Source: Bacteroidales bacterium Bact_11
GTDB lineage: Bacteria > Bacteroidota > Bacteroidia > Bacteroidales > UBA932
Reading direction: 5' to 3'
Assembly (NCBI GenBank): GCA_001603505.1
Contig: LUZC01000009.1
Coordinates: 1-39,549 of the forward strand
DNA length: 39,549 bases
The notes beneath the pieces were generated by a model that had not been told where the DNA came from, did no database searches, and was given only the letters and a program-made list of their open reading frames with translations. Shown piece by piece: positions 8,485 through 16,269 of the stretch; the stretch's first letter is position 1; the number at the start of each line of letters is the position of its first letter. The translations under genes and the position numbers were made by a program.

Positions 8485-8825
8485 TACCCTTGGCGATTTT
8501 GCAAAGCCTCTTCCTGTGCGGAGGTCAGGTCCTGTTGAAACTGGGCCTAGCGGCTTCCGGCCCGTTCGAGTGGTCGTGGTCGTTCTTCCGCGCGCAATTG
8601 ACGAACTGGTGGTATCTGGGCTGCGGCCTTTCGTTTGGCGTAGCCACAGTACTGTGGTTGTACATTCTAAAGCATTTCCCGTTCAGCATCGCCTATCCGC
8701 TGTCGAGCCTGAGCTACCTGTTCGGCGTTTTTGCGGCGCTGCTGGTTTTTCACGAACAGGTGGGCTGGACCCAATGGGTGGGCGTGCTGCTCATCATGGC
8801 GGGTTGTGCCCTGATGGTAAAATGA
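8472..8825 (+). CDS. Small four-TM transporter of the DMT/EamA-SMR type
   Basis: The protein has 117 residues and four predicted membrane helices (about 4-22, 45-65, 70-92 and 97-115). Size and layout, with an early GGQVLLKLG segment and later AYPLSSLSYLFG, resemble SMR/ArnE-F-like members of the drug/metabolite superfamily. Such small proteins act as dimers in the inner membrane and can flip lipid-linked substrates, as ArnE/F do for undecaprenyl-aminoarabinose. Within a polyene-lipid cluster a flipping role is possible but inferred. It begins inside the end of the KS-like gene. Confidence 0.75.
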   Translation: MWKIVPLAILQSLFLCGGQVLLKLGLAASGPFEWSWSFFRAQLTNWWYLGCGLSFGVATVLWLYILKHFPFSIAYPLSSLSYLFGVFAALLVFHEQVGWTQWVGVLLIMAGCALMVK

Positions 8826-8832
8826 TGCTGCG

Positions 8833-9426
8833 ATGAAGAGATTGTTTTTGGTAATTGCCTTGCTGGGCTGTATGTTTCCGCTGCCGGCGCAGACGCCGGT
8901 AAAGCTGGAAGGCGATGCCCGGGCCAAGGCCATCGCCGCTGTGTTGAAGGCCAACGACCTGCAGACCAGCCTTCGCTTTCGTTTCACGCAGGTGCGACAC
9001 AGCGCCCTGCTGACGGAAGACCTTGTGAGCAAGGGTCGCGCCGCCTTCGTTTTCCCCGAAAAAGTGCGATGGGAGGTGGAGCAGCCGCACGCCAGCGTGT
9101 TCGTGATGAACGGCCTGGACGCGGGCGACCGCCGGCAGCAGGCCCTGATGCGCAATCTGTCGAAACTCAGCGGAAAAGGGCTGATCAACGAAGACGATTT
9201 TGTGGTCACTGTGTATGCCGCACCCGGTCAGTGGCAGATCGACCTGGTGCCGTTGCGTCGCGACCTCGGTCAGCTGTTTGCCCGCATCACCCTGCTCACC
9301 CGTCCTGATACCGGTGAACTGCGCAGTGTCCTGCTTTCCGAAAAGGGCGGTGACCTCACAGAGATTCATCTGCAGAACCTGGAAAAAGGCGTGGCCCTTT
9401 CCGATGATTTGTTCCAAAAGCCCTGA
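8833..9426 (+). CDS. LolA-like outer-membrane lipoprotein carrier protein
   Basis: The protein has 197 residues with an N-terminal signal (MKRLFLVIALLGCMFPLPAQ). Cleavage after the Ala-Gln region is likely; an LLGC segment could also serve as a short lipobox, so the mature form is uncertain. The rest resembles LolA: FRFTQVRHS near the start of the mature part and FPEKVRWEVEQP, the part of the LolA barrel that follows. LolA homologues are a standard component of aryl-polyene clusters and are believed to carry the hydrophobic polyene lipid across the periplasm with the MMPL protein. It is spaced 7 nt after the transporter gene. Confidence 0.85.
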   Translation: MKRLFLVIALLGCMFPLPAQTPVKLEGDARAKAIAAVLKANDLQTSLRFRFTQVRHSALLTEDLVSKGRAAFVFPEKVRWEVEQPHASVFVMNGLDAGDRRQQALMRNLSKLSGKGLINEDDFVVTVYAAPGQWQIDLVPLRRDLGQLFARITLLTRPDTGELRSVLLSEKGGDLTEIHLQNLEKGVALSDDLFQKP

Positions 9427-9791
9427 TGCCTATGCTGCGCAACGAACTATACGAACTTCAGGAAGTCCGTTCCACGGAACAGGGAGGTACGGCGCATGTC
9501 CTGCTGCTGCCCCAGAGCGCCATCTATGCCGCCCATTTCAATGGTTTTCCCGTGACACCGGGCGCCTGCCTGGTGGAGATGGCCTGTGAACTGGCGGCGG
9601 AGGTGTTTGGTGTGGCGGCGGATGTCAGCACGGCTGCCGACATCCGGTTCCTGAAGCCGGTGATTCCGGATGAGGTTACTGAACTGGATTTTGAGCTGGC
9701 GGGTTCCGCTCCCGGCGCATGCCTCGTGCGGGTTGTCAGCGGCGAGACGCTTTGTGCCCAAATGAAATTGACGCTCGGCGGACAGGAATGA
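9426..9791 (+). CDS. Hotdog-fold 3-hydroxyacyl-ACP dehydratase with catalytic His
   Basis: The protein has 121 residues. The motif AAHFNGFPVTPG puts the FabZ-type His at residue 37, and the following helix ACLVEMACELA carries Glu51 at the expected place. It should dehydrate 3-hydroxyacyl-ACP during polyene growth. The start shares one base with the stop of the LolA gene; a second ATG at 9432 is possible. It complements the hotdog protein at 4047, which lacks the His. A thioesterase function within the same fold cannot be excluded, but the PVTPG segment favours a dehydratase. Confidence 0.82.
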   Translation: MPMLRNELYELQEVRSTEQGGTAHVLLLPQSAIYAAHFNGFPVTPGACLVEMACELAAEVFGVAADVSTAADIRFLKPVIPDEVTELDFELAGSAPGACLVRVVSGETLCAQMKLTLGGQE

Positions 9792-10525
9792 AGGATCAGA
9801 AGGATATCTGCATAATCATTCCGACCTACAACAATGCAGGCACGGTGGTCGATGTGGTGCGGCGGGCGCTGGCCTGGTCGCTTCCGGTAATCGTGGTCAA
9901 CGACGGCAGCCCTGATGCGACGGCATCGCTGCTGGCTGAAGCCGACCTGCCGGTGACCGTGCTGGCCCACGAACACAACTGCGGCAAGGGCATGGCACTC
10001 AAGACCGGCTTCCAATACGCCCTGGGCGAGGGATTCCGGTACGCCATTACACTCGATGCCGACGGGCAGCATTTTCCGGAAGACATCCCGATATTCCTCG
10101 CGGCCATCGAACGCTGTCCCGGTGCACTCATTGTGGGAAGCCGTAATCTCCAGGCCGAAAACATGCCGGGCGGCAATACGTTTGCCAACCGGTTCTCGAA
10201 TTTCTGGTTCCGGGTGCAGACCCTTCGCCGTCTCCCCGACACGCAAACGGGTTACCGAGCCTATCCGTTGCGGTCTTTGCCGAATTTGCAATTGTTGACC
10301 GCCCGTTATGAGGCGGAACTCACGCTGCTGGTGTTTTCTGCCTGGAAGGGTGTGCCTTTGGAACCGGTGCCGGTGCAGGTGTGGTATCCTTCCGCCGAAG
10401 AACGGGTGTCGAGTTTCCGGCCGTTCCGCGACTTTTTCCGAATCAGCGTGCTCAACACGGTGCTCTGTGTACTGGCGCTCCTGTACGGGTATCCCAGACT
10501 GTTGATCAACCGACTGTCCCGATGA
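9788..10525 (+). CDS. Family 2 glycosyltransferase, membrane-associated
   Basis: The protein has 245 residues. It shows the GT-A nucleotide-sugar fold: IIIPTYNNAG at the start, VVNDGSPD, the metal-binding DADGQH and, later, DTQTGYRAYPL, as in dolichyl-phosphate-mannose-synthase-like enzymes. The C-terminus has one hydrophobic segment (LNTVLCVLALLYGY) that could anchor it in the inner membrane. GT2 enzymes are regular members of aryl-polyene clusters and probably add a sugar to the lipid carrier or to the polyene. It overlaps both neighbours by four bases (ATGA). Confidence 0.88.
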   Translation: MKDQKDICIIIPTYNNAGTVVDVVRRALAWSLPVIVVNDGSPDATASLLAEADLPVTVLAHEHNCGKGMALKTGFQYALGEGFRYAITLDADGQHFPEDIPIFLAAIERCPGALIVGSRNLQAENMPGGNTFANRFSNFWFRVQTLRRLPDTQTGYRAYPLRSLPNLQLLTARYEAELTLLVFSAWKGVPLEPVPVQVWYPSAEERVSSFRPFRDFFRISVLNTVLCVLALLYGYPRLLINRLSR

Positions 10526-13500
10526 AAGAAGCCATCCTCCGGGTACACGATTTCCTTGCCGCGCGCAAATGGCTGGTATGGGTGATGCTCCCTGTCCTGT
10601 TGGCGCTCTTCCTGCTGTCGGCCTCGCGGATGGGTTACCAGGAAGATATATCGGCCTTCCTGCCGCGTGATGCGGAGGCAGAGAAGTATTCCGAAATTTA
10701 TATGCGGCTGGGCGGGCAGGAGAAGATTGCCGTGTTTTTCGAATCGAAAGACACGGCGTCCCCGGTGGAGACCGACCGCCTGATCGATGCGATGGAGTGT
10801 TTTGGCTGGCAATGGGCTGAAGCCGACACGGAAGGCTGGGTGCCCGACCTGCAGGTGTCGGTCGACGGCAACCAGACCTGGGAGGTTTTCAATTTCATAG
10901 CGGCGCATACGCCGTATTTCCTGGAATCGTCCGACTATGCCCGGATGGATTCGCTGTTGGCGCAGCCCAATTACATCGCCACGCGGCTTGACGAAGTCAA
11001 AGCCGGATTGTACGCGCCCGGACTGGCCTTTTCTTCCGCATGGCTGCGGAATGATCCCCTGAACCTCTTCTCCCCGGTGCTCAGCCGCCTGTCGGAATTG
11101 AACCCCACCGCGGGCAACCGGATGGAGGACGGCTATCTCTTTACGGCCGATGGCTTGACAGGTGTCGTGTTCTTTGATTCGCCTTTCGGCGGCAGCGAAA
11201 CAGGCCGGAATGCCGAATTGTCGGCTTTGTTGAAGGGCGTCTCGGCGCAGGTTGAGGCGGAATGTCCCGGCGTGAAGGTGTTTGCGACGGGCGGGCCGCT
11301 GGTGGCCGTGGAGAACGCATCCCGCATCAAGCGCGACAGCCTGCTGGCGGTGGCTATCGCTCTGCTGCTGATCGCCCTGGTGCTGTATTTCTCGTTCCGG
11401 CGCTTCTCCGACGTGCTGTGGATCGGGGTGACCATCCTGCTGGGTGCCGCGTTCGCCCTGGGAATCATCGCCCTGTTCAAATCGTCGATATCCATCATCG
11501 TGCTGGGCATCGGTTCGATGATCATCGGCATTGCCGTGAACTATCCGCTCCACTATGTGGACCACCTGAAATTCCAGCCCGACAAGCGCAAGGCCCTGGC
11601 TGACCAGATCAATCCGCTGCTGGTGGGCAACATCACCACGGTGGGCGCATTCCTTTCGCTGCTGCTGCTCAAGGCCGATGCGCTCCACGACTTTGGGGCG
11701 ATCGGCGCACTGATGCTGGCGGGAACCATTCTTTTCGTGCTCTTTTTCCTGCCGGTGCTTGTGCCCTCGGCCCGAAAGGAGCGCAGGACCATCAAGCTCG
11801 ATTGGGACCGCCACCTGCACCCTTCGCAGCGGACCCGCCGGATCGTGTTCGCGGCGTTTCTGGTGCTGACCGTCGTGTTTCTGTTCCTGAGCCGCCGTAT
11901 CTCGTTCGATGCGGACATGCAGCACATCAATTACATGACGGCCGACGAGCGACGTGGTTTTGCGTTGCTTGCCGAAATGGGTGAAAGCATACCGGGCTAC
12001 GAAACGGTATATGCCGTTTCGCAGGCTGCGACAGCCGAAGAGGCCCTCTCCTGCAACGATGCGCTGGTGCAAGAACTGTCGCAGGCGGGAGGCGCGGTGC
12101 ATTCGCTGGCTGCCTTTCTCCCTTCGGAAGCCGAGCAGCAGCGACGCCTTTCGCTGTGGCGCGACTTCCTTTCGCGGCATCCCGACCTGCAGGAGGGTGT
12201 ACAGCGGGAAGCGAAGGCGCGGGGTTTTGCCGCCGCCGCATTTGAACCGTTTTTTACGGTACTCGCTCAGAAATGGGATGTGAGGCCGGTGGATTGGTTC
12301 GATCCGGTGACGCGCCTGCTCGGCGGGGCGATGTTTCTCCCGGAAGAGGGAAGGACCAACCTCGTCAATTACGTGCAGGTGCCGCTCTCCGATGCGGATG
12401 CCTATAAGCAGCACTTGCGGGAGAGGTTGCGGCAGAAGCAGATGGATGACTGTTTCTGCTTCAGTTCGACCGACGTGGGCAACCGTCTGGTAAGCGCCCT
12501 TTCCGACGATTTCGATAAGATCGGTTTCCTCTGCGGACTGATCGTGTTCCTGTTCCTCTGGCTCTCGTTCCGGAGCCTGGAACTGAGCCTGATGTCGTTC
12601 CTGCCGTTGGCAGTGGGTTGGGTGTGGATCCTGGGCATCATGCAGCTGTTCGGCCTGCAGTTCAACATCGTCAATATCATTCTGGCTACATTTATTTTCG
12701 GCCAGGGCGACGATTATACCATCTTCATCACGGAAGGATTGATGTACGAACACGCCTGCGGCAAGAAGATCCTGCCTTCCTATAAGAACTGTGTGATGCT
12801 TTCCGCGCTGATCATGTTCATCGGCATCGGCGCACTGGTCGTGGCGCGGCATCCGGCGATGCGTTCGCTCGGCTATGTGACGGTCATCGGGATGCTGACC
12901 GTAGTGGTGATGGCTTACTACCTTCCGCCGCTGGTGTTCCGCTGGCTGACGCGCCGGCGCAGTGGCGAGCTCCGCAAGGTGCCGTTTACGCTCGGCGGCC
13001 TGGCTGCGACGGGGTGGATCAGCCTGGTGTTCGGAACCACCATGCTGCTGGTCAGCATCGTTGCACCCGTGTATTTCCTGTTCGGCAAGGACTCGGAACG
13101 CAAGCGGCTGCGCTACCACCGCTTCCTGCAGCGGATGTGCAGGATTGCGCTCCGCCTGATTCCCGGAGCACATTATACGCTGGCCAATCCGTATGGTGAG
13201 GATTTCAGTAAGCCGGCCATCTATATCTGCAACCACCAGTCGCACCTGGATTCGCTGGCGCTGCTGGCGCTGCAGCCGAAGCTGGTGTTCATGACCAACG
13301 ACTGGGCCTGGCGGGCCTATGGCCCCATCATCCGGAAGGCGGAGTTCTATCCCGCTTCCTATGGCCTGGAAAAACACAGCGAACACGTGAAGTCGCTGAT
13401 GGAGCGCGGCTATTCGATCGCCATTTTCCCGGAAGGGACGCGGAGCCTGGACTGCCATGTCCAGCGCTTCCACCGGGGTGCCTTCCTGGCGGCGAAAGAC

Positions 13501-14046
13501 CTGGGCATGGATATCCTGCCGTTCTACATCCACGGATTCGGCTATGCGCTGCCCAAGCACGACTACCTGCTGCGCAAGGCCGGCCTCTATATGGAGGTGG
13601 GGCGCCGTATTCCCGCCGAATCCATTCCCGACGACGTGAAGACGTTCGTCAAGCAATACCGACATGCCTTTGCGGCCGAGTACGACCGTATCCGGCGGGA
13701 GCGTGAGACAGCCGCCTACGTTGCTCCGTTTGTGCGCTACCAGTACCTGTATAAAGGGGAAGATGTCCAGCGGGAATGCGCTTCCGTGCTTCGCCGTGAC
13801 GTGTACGAGCAGATCGACCGGCTGGACGGAGAAGCCCGCACGGTAGCTGTGGAGAACAGCGGCTTCGGCGTATTCGCCCTGCTGCTGGCCCTGACGCGCC
13901 GCGACAAGGAAGTCTATGCCTACGAGACGGATGAAGAGAAATACCTGACGGCGATTCGCTGCCAGGGCGTGCCTGATAACCTGCATTATGTGTTGCAAAC
14001 CGCTGCGACCATTCCAGTGGCCGCTGATATACTGTTGAAGCGATGA
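10522..14046 (+). CDS. Trifunctional MMPL transporter / PlsC acyltransferase / methyltransferase-like fusion
   Basis: The protein is 1174 residues. Residues about 1-830 form an RND/MMPL exporter: one N-terminal helix, a periplasmic domain, a helix bundle near 270-420, then the second half with helices near 665-820. Residues about 850-1050 are a PlsC-type acyltransferase with HX4D (His905 to Asp910, NHQSHLD) and FPEGTR at 969-974. The C-terminal 110 residues resemble a class I methyltransferase fold, but the SAM loop reads ENSGFG (1111-1116), so binding is doubtful. This domain order is known in Bacteroidetes annotations. It probably exports and acylates the polyene lipid. The start at 10522 overlaps the GT2 stop. 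Confidence 0.88.
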   Translation: MKEAILRVHDFLAARKWLVWVMLPVLLALFLLSASRMGYQEDISAFLPRDAEAEKYSEIYMRLGGQEKIAVFFESKDTASPVETDRLIDAMECFGWQWAEADTEGWVPDLQVSVDGNQTWEVFNFIAAHTPYFLESSDYARMDSLLAQPNYIATRLDEVKAGLYAPGLAFSSAWLRNDPLNLFSPVLSRLSELNPTAGNRMEDGYLFTADGLTGVVFFDSPFGGSETGRNAELSALLKGVSAQVEAECPGVKVFATGGPLVAVENASRIKRDSLLAVAIALLLIALVLYFSFRRFSDVLWIGVTILLGAAFALGIIALFKSSISIIVLGIGSMIIGIAVNYPLHYVDHLKFQPDKRKALADQINPLLVGNITTVGAFLSLLLLKADALHDFGAIGALMLAGTILFVLFFLPVLVPSARKERRTIKLDWDRHLHPSQRTRRIVFAAFLVLTVVFLFLSRRISFDADMQHINYMTADERRGFALLAEMGESIPGYETVYAVSQAATAEEALSCNDALVQELSQAGGAVHSLAAFLPSEAEQQRRLSLWRDFLSRHPDLQEGVQREAKARGFAAAAFEPFFTVLAQKWDVRPVDWFDPVTRLLGGAMFLPEEGRTNLVNYVQVPLSDADAYKQHLRERLRQKQMDDCFCFSSTDVGNRLVSALSDDFDKIGFLCGLIVFLFLWLSFRSLELSLMSFLPLAVGWVWILGIMQLFGLQFNIVNIILATFIFGQGDDYTIFITEGLMYEHACGKKILPSYKNCVMLSALIMFIGIGALVVARHPAMRSLGYVTVIGMLTVVVMAYYLPPLVFRWLTRRRSGELRKVPFTLGGLAATGWISLVFGTTMLLVSIVAPVYFLFGKDSERKRLRYHRFLQRMCRIALRLIPGAHYTLANPYGEDFSKPAIYICNHQSHLDSLALLALQPKLVFMTNDWAWRAYGPIIRKAEFYPASYGLEKHSEHVKSLMERGYSIAIFPEGTRSLDCHVQRFHRGAFLAAKDLGMDILPFYIHGFGYALPKHDYLLRKAGLYMEVGRRIPAESIPDDVKTFVKQYRHAFAAEYDRIRRERETAAYVAPFVRYQYLYKGEDVQRECASVLRRDVYEQIDRLDGEARTVAVENSGFGVFALLLALTRRDKEVYAYETDEEKYLTAIRCQGVPDNLHYVLQTAATIPVAADILLKR

Positions 14047-14963
14047 GAATTAGGGGAATCCTGCTTCTGCTGCTTCTGCTTCTGCGGCTGTTGCTCAGTT
14101 GCGAATTGTCGGCTCAGCCGGTCCGCATCTGGAGCGGCACGCCTGTCCGGGCGCGCGAAGTGATGCTGACGCCTTATTTGCCGGATATACCGGGACCTGC
14201 TCCCGCCGTGATTGTCTGCCCGGGCGGCAGCTATTTCTGGCTCGATGTCGAGCACGAGGGCGAGATGGTGGCCGAATGGCTGCGTCGTGAGGGATTTGCG
14301 GCATTCCTGCTGCAGTACCGCACGGGAGGCTGGTTCAATTTTGTGTTTCATAGCCGCTGGATGCTTGATGGTTATCGTTTTCCTGACATGATGGAAGATA
14401 TCCAGCGTGCCATTCAACTGGTGCGCCAGGGTGCATCCGGGTATGGGGTAAATCCCGACAGGGTCGGAGTCATGGGCTTTTCGGCTGGCGGGCATCTGGT
14501 TATGCTTTCCGCGGAACTTGCCGATACCGATTTCCTGGCGAAGCAGGGAATTGAGGCTGGCGTGTCGTTGCGTCCTGATTTCGTTGCGCCCATCTATCCG
14601 GTGGTTACGCTGCAGGACCGGGAAGAAACACACAAGCGTTCCCGCAGGGGTTTACTGGGCGAAGGGCGCACGCACAACCTGTCGCTCCGCGACTCTCTCT
14701 CACTCGAGAAACATGTACATCCCGGTCTGCCGCCGGTATTCCTGCTCAATTGCGTGGACGACCCGATTGTGGATTACCGCAATTCCGAGTTGCTCGATTC
14801 TGCGCTTACGGCAAACAAAGTACCTCATTTATACGTACAATATAAAATTGGCGGTCACGGTTTCGGCGCCGATCCGGAAAAGTTCAGCGATGAAACGAAA
14901 CAGTGGCAAGCCACGTTCCTGCATTGGTTCAACGATCTGATTACGAAGAAGAACGATGAATAA
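14043..14963 (+). CDS. Secreted alpha/beta hydrolase (acetyl-esterase-like)
   Basis: The protein has 306 residues and a strongly leucine-rich signal sequence over residues 1-25. Either an LLSC lipobox-like site or a type I site near SAQ could be used. The catalytic set is visible: oxyanion motif CPGGSY, nucleophile GFSAGGH, acid in CVDDPIVDY and GGHGFG for the His. This is the BD-FAE/acetylxylan-esterase-like branch. In this operon, between the exporter fusion and the ligase, it may trim acyl groups from the exported lipid in the periplasm; that is inference. It overlaps the upstream gene by ATGA and the downstream gene by 8 nt. Confidence 0.82.
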   Translation: MRIRGILLLLLLLLRLLLSCELSAQPVRIWSGTPVRAREVMLTPYLPDIPGPAPAVIVCPGGSYFWLDVEHEGEMVAEWLRREGFAAFLLQYRTGGWFNFVFHSRWMLDGYRFPDMMEDIQRAIQLVRQGASGYGVNPDRVGVMGFSAGGHLVMLSAELADTDFLAKQGIEAGVSLRPDFVAPIYPVVTLQDREETHKRSRRGLLGEGRTHNLSLRDSLSLEKHVHPGLPPVFLLNCVDDPIVDYRNSELLDSALTANKVPHLYVQYKIGGHGFGADPEKFSDETKQWQATFLHWFNDLITKKNDE

Positions 14964-16263
14964 AGACATAGAATTCGCCTCGCCTGCCGAGATCCGGGTA
15001 TTTCAGGAGAACCTGCTTCACGAAGCCCTGGCCTATCTGCAGGCACACTCTCCCTATTATCAGCAAATGTTCCGCGATAACGGCATCGACGTGTCGAAGA
15101 TCCGGCATCTGGAAGACCTGACGGCACTTCCTTTTACGGAGAAAAAGGACCTGCAGTTGCGCAATTGGGATTTCCTGTGCTGCCCGCGGGAGAAGATTGT
15201 CGATTACGTGACGACATCGGGTACGCTGGGCGAGCCGGTAACCTTTGCCTGCACCGACAAGGACCTGCAGCGCCTGGCCTACAATGAAAAGAAATCCTTT
15301 GCCTGTGCCGGCCTTGGCCCGGGCAACGTCCTGCAGCTGATGACTACCATCGACAAGCGGTTCATGGCGGGCCTGGCCTATTTCCTGGGCATCCGGGAAC
15401 TGGGCGCCGGCATCATCCGCGTGGGCAACGGTATCCCGGAACTGCAGTGGGACACCATCCAGCGCCTGCACCCCGATGCCATCATGTGCGTGCCATCCTT
15501 CATCCCGCGCCTGATCCAGTATGCCGAGGACCACGGGATCGACTACCGGTCGAGCAGCGTACGGAAGATCATCGGCATCGGCGAGGGCATGCGCGACCAG
15601 CACTTCAATCTGAACCTGCTGGGCCGCCGCATCAAGGAAAAATGGGACGTGGATCTCTACGCCACGTATTCCTCCACCGAGATGGGCGCCACGTTCGCCG
15701 AATGCGAATACGGCTGCGGCGGCCATGTCCATCCCGAGCTGATCATCGTCGAAATTATCGGCGAGGACGACCAGCCCGTGAAGGACGGCGAGGTGGGAGA
15801 GATCGTGGTCACTACGCTCGGCGTGGAAGGCATGCCGCTGCTGCGGTTCCGCACGGGCGACATGGCTGCCAAGATCACGGAGCAATGCCGCTGCGGACGC
15901 TGGTCGTACCGCCTAACGCCGCTGGTGGGCCGCAAGAACAACATGATCAAGTTCAAGGGCACTACGCTCTATCCGCCCATGATCATCGATGTGCTCGACA
16001 ACGCGTCGGAGATTGCCAACTACCAGCTGGTGCTCGGTCTCAACGACCTGGGCAATGATGACGTGCTGGTGCGCATCGGGCTTCCCGCGCCCGATCCCGA
16101 CCGCGATGCCGGCCTTATTGCCGACCTCAAGAATACGTTCCGCGCCAAGATCCGTGTGGCTCCGCGCATTGAAGTGTGCCGCGCCGATCTGCTGGCCAAA
16201 GACATCTACCGGGAAGCAAGCCGCAAGCCCGTAAAAGTGGTGGACCTCCGCCCTAAAATGTAA
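14956..16263 (+). CDS. PaaK-like AMP-forming acyl/aryl-CoA ligase
   Basis: The protein has 435 residues, the length of phenylacetate-CoA ligases. The P-loop-like adenylation motif TTSGTLGEP starts at residue 86, YSSTEMG marks the A5 region, FRTGD lies at 298-302, and the C-terminal SRKPVKVVD carries the late catalytic lysine region. Cysteines in EQCRCGRW fit PaaK-family zinc knuckles. It should activate a carboxylic acid to an acyl-AMP and pass it to CoA or ACP. In aryl-polyene synthesis a ligase loads the aromatic starter acid, so this gene is a good candidate for that step. It overlaps the esterase gene by 8 nt. Confidence 0.87.
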   Translation: MNKDIEFASPAEIRVFQENLLHEALAYLQAHSPYYQQMFRDNGIDVSKIRHLEDLTALPFTEKKDLQLRNWDFLCCPREKIVDYVTTSGTLGEPVTFACTDKDLQRLAYNEKKSFACAGLGPGNVLQLMTTIDKRFMAGLAYFLGIRELGAGIIRVGNGIPELQWDTIQRLHPDAIMCVPSFIPRLIQYAEDHGIDYRSSSVRKIIGIGEGMRDQHFNLNLLGRRIKEKWDVDLYATYSSTEMGATFAECEYGCGGHVHPELIIVEIIGEDDQPVKDGEVGEIVVTTLGVEGMPLLRFRTGDMAAKITEQCRCGRWSYRLTPLVGRKNNMIKFKGTTLYPPMIIDVLDNASEIANYQLVLGLNDLGNDDVLVRIGLPAPDPDRDAGLIADLKNTFRAKIRVAPRIEVCRADLLAKDIYREASRKPVKVVDLRPKM

Positions 16264-16269
16264 ACGCCT

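Noticed and set aside
10306-13998. A 1230-codon open frame on the minus strand opposite the MMPL-PlsC fusion
   Set aside because: Its translation is rich in Arg, His and Gln with no domain motifs, and the plus frame has clear exporter and PlsC motifs. Long antisense frames arise in GC-rich genes with biased codon use.
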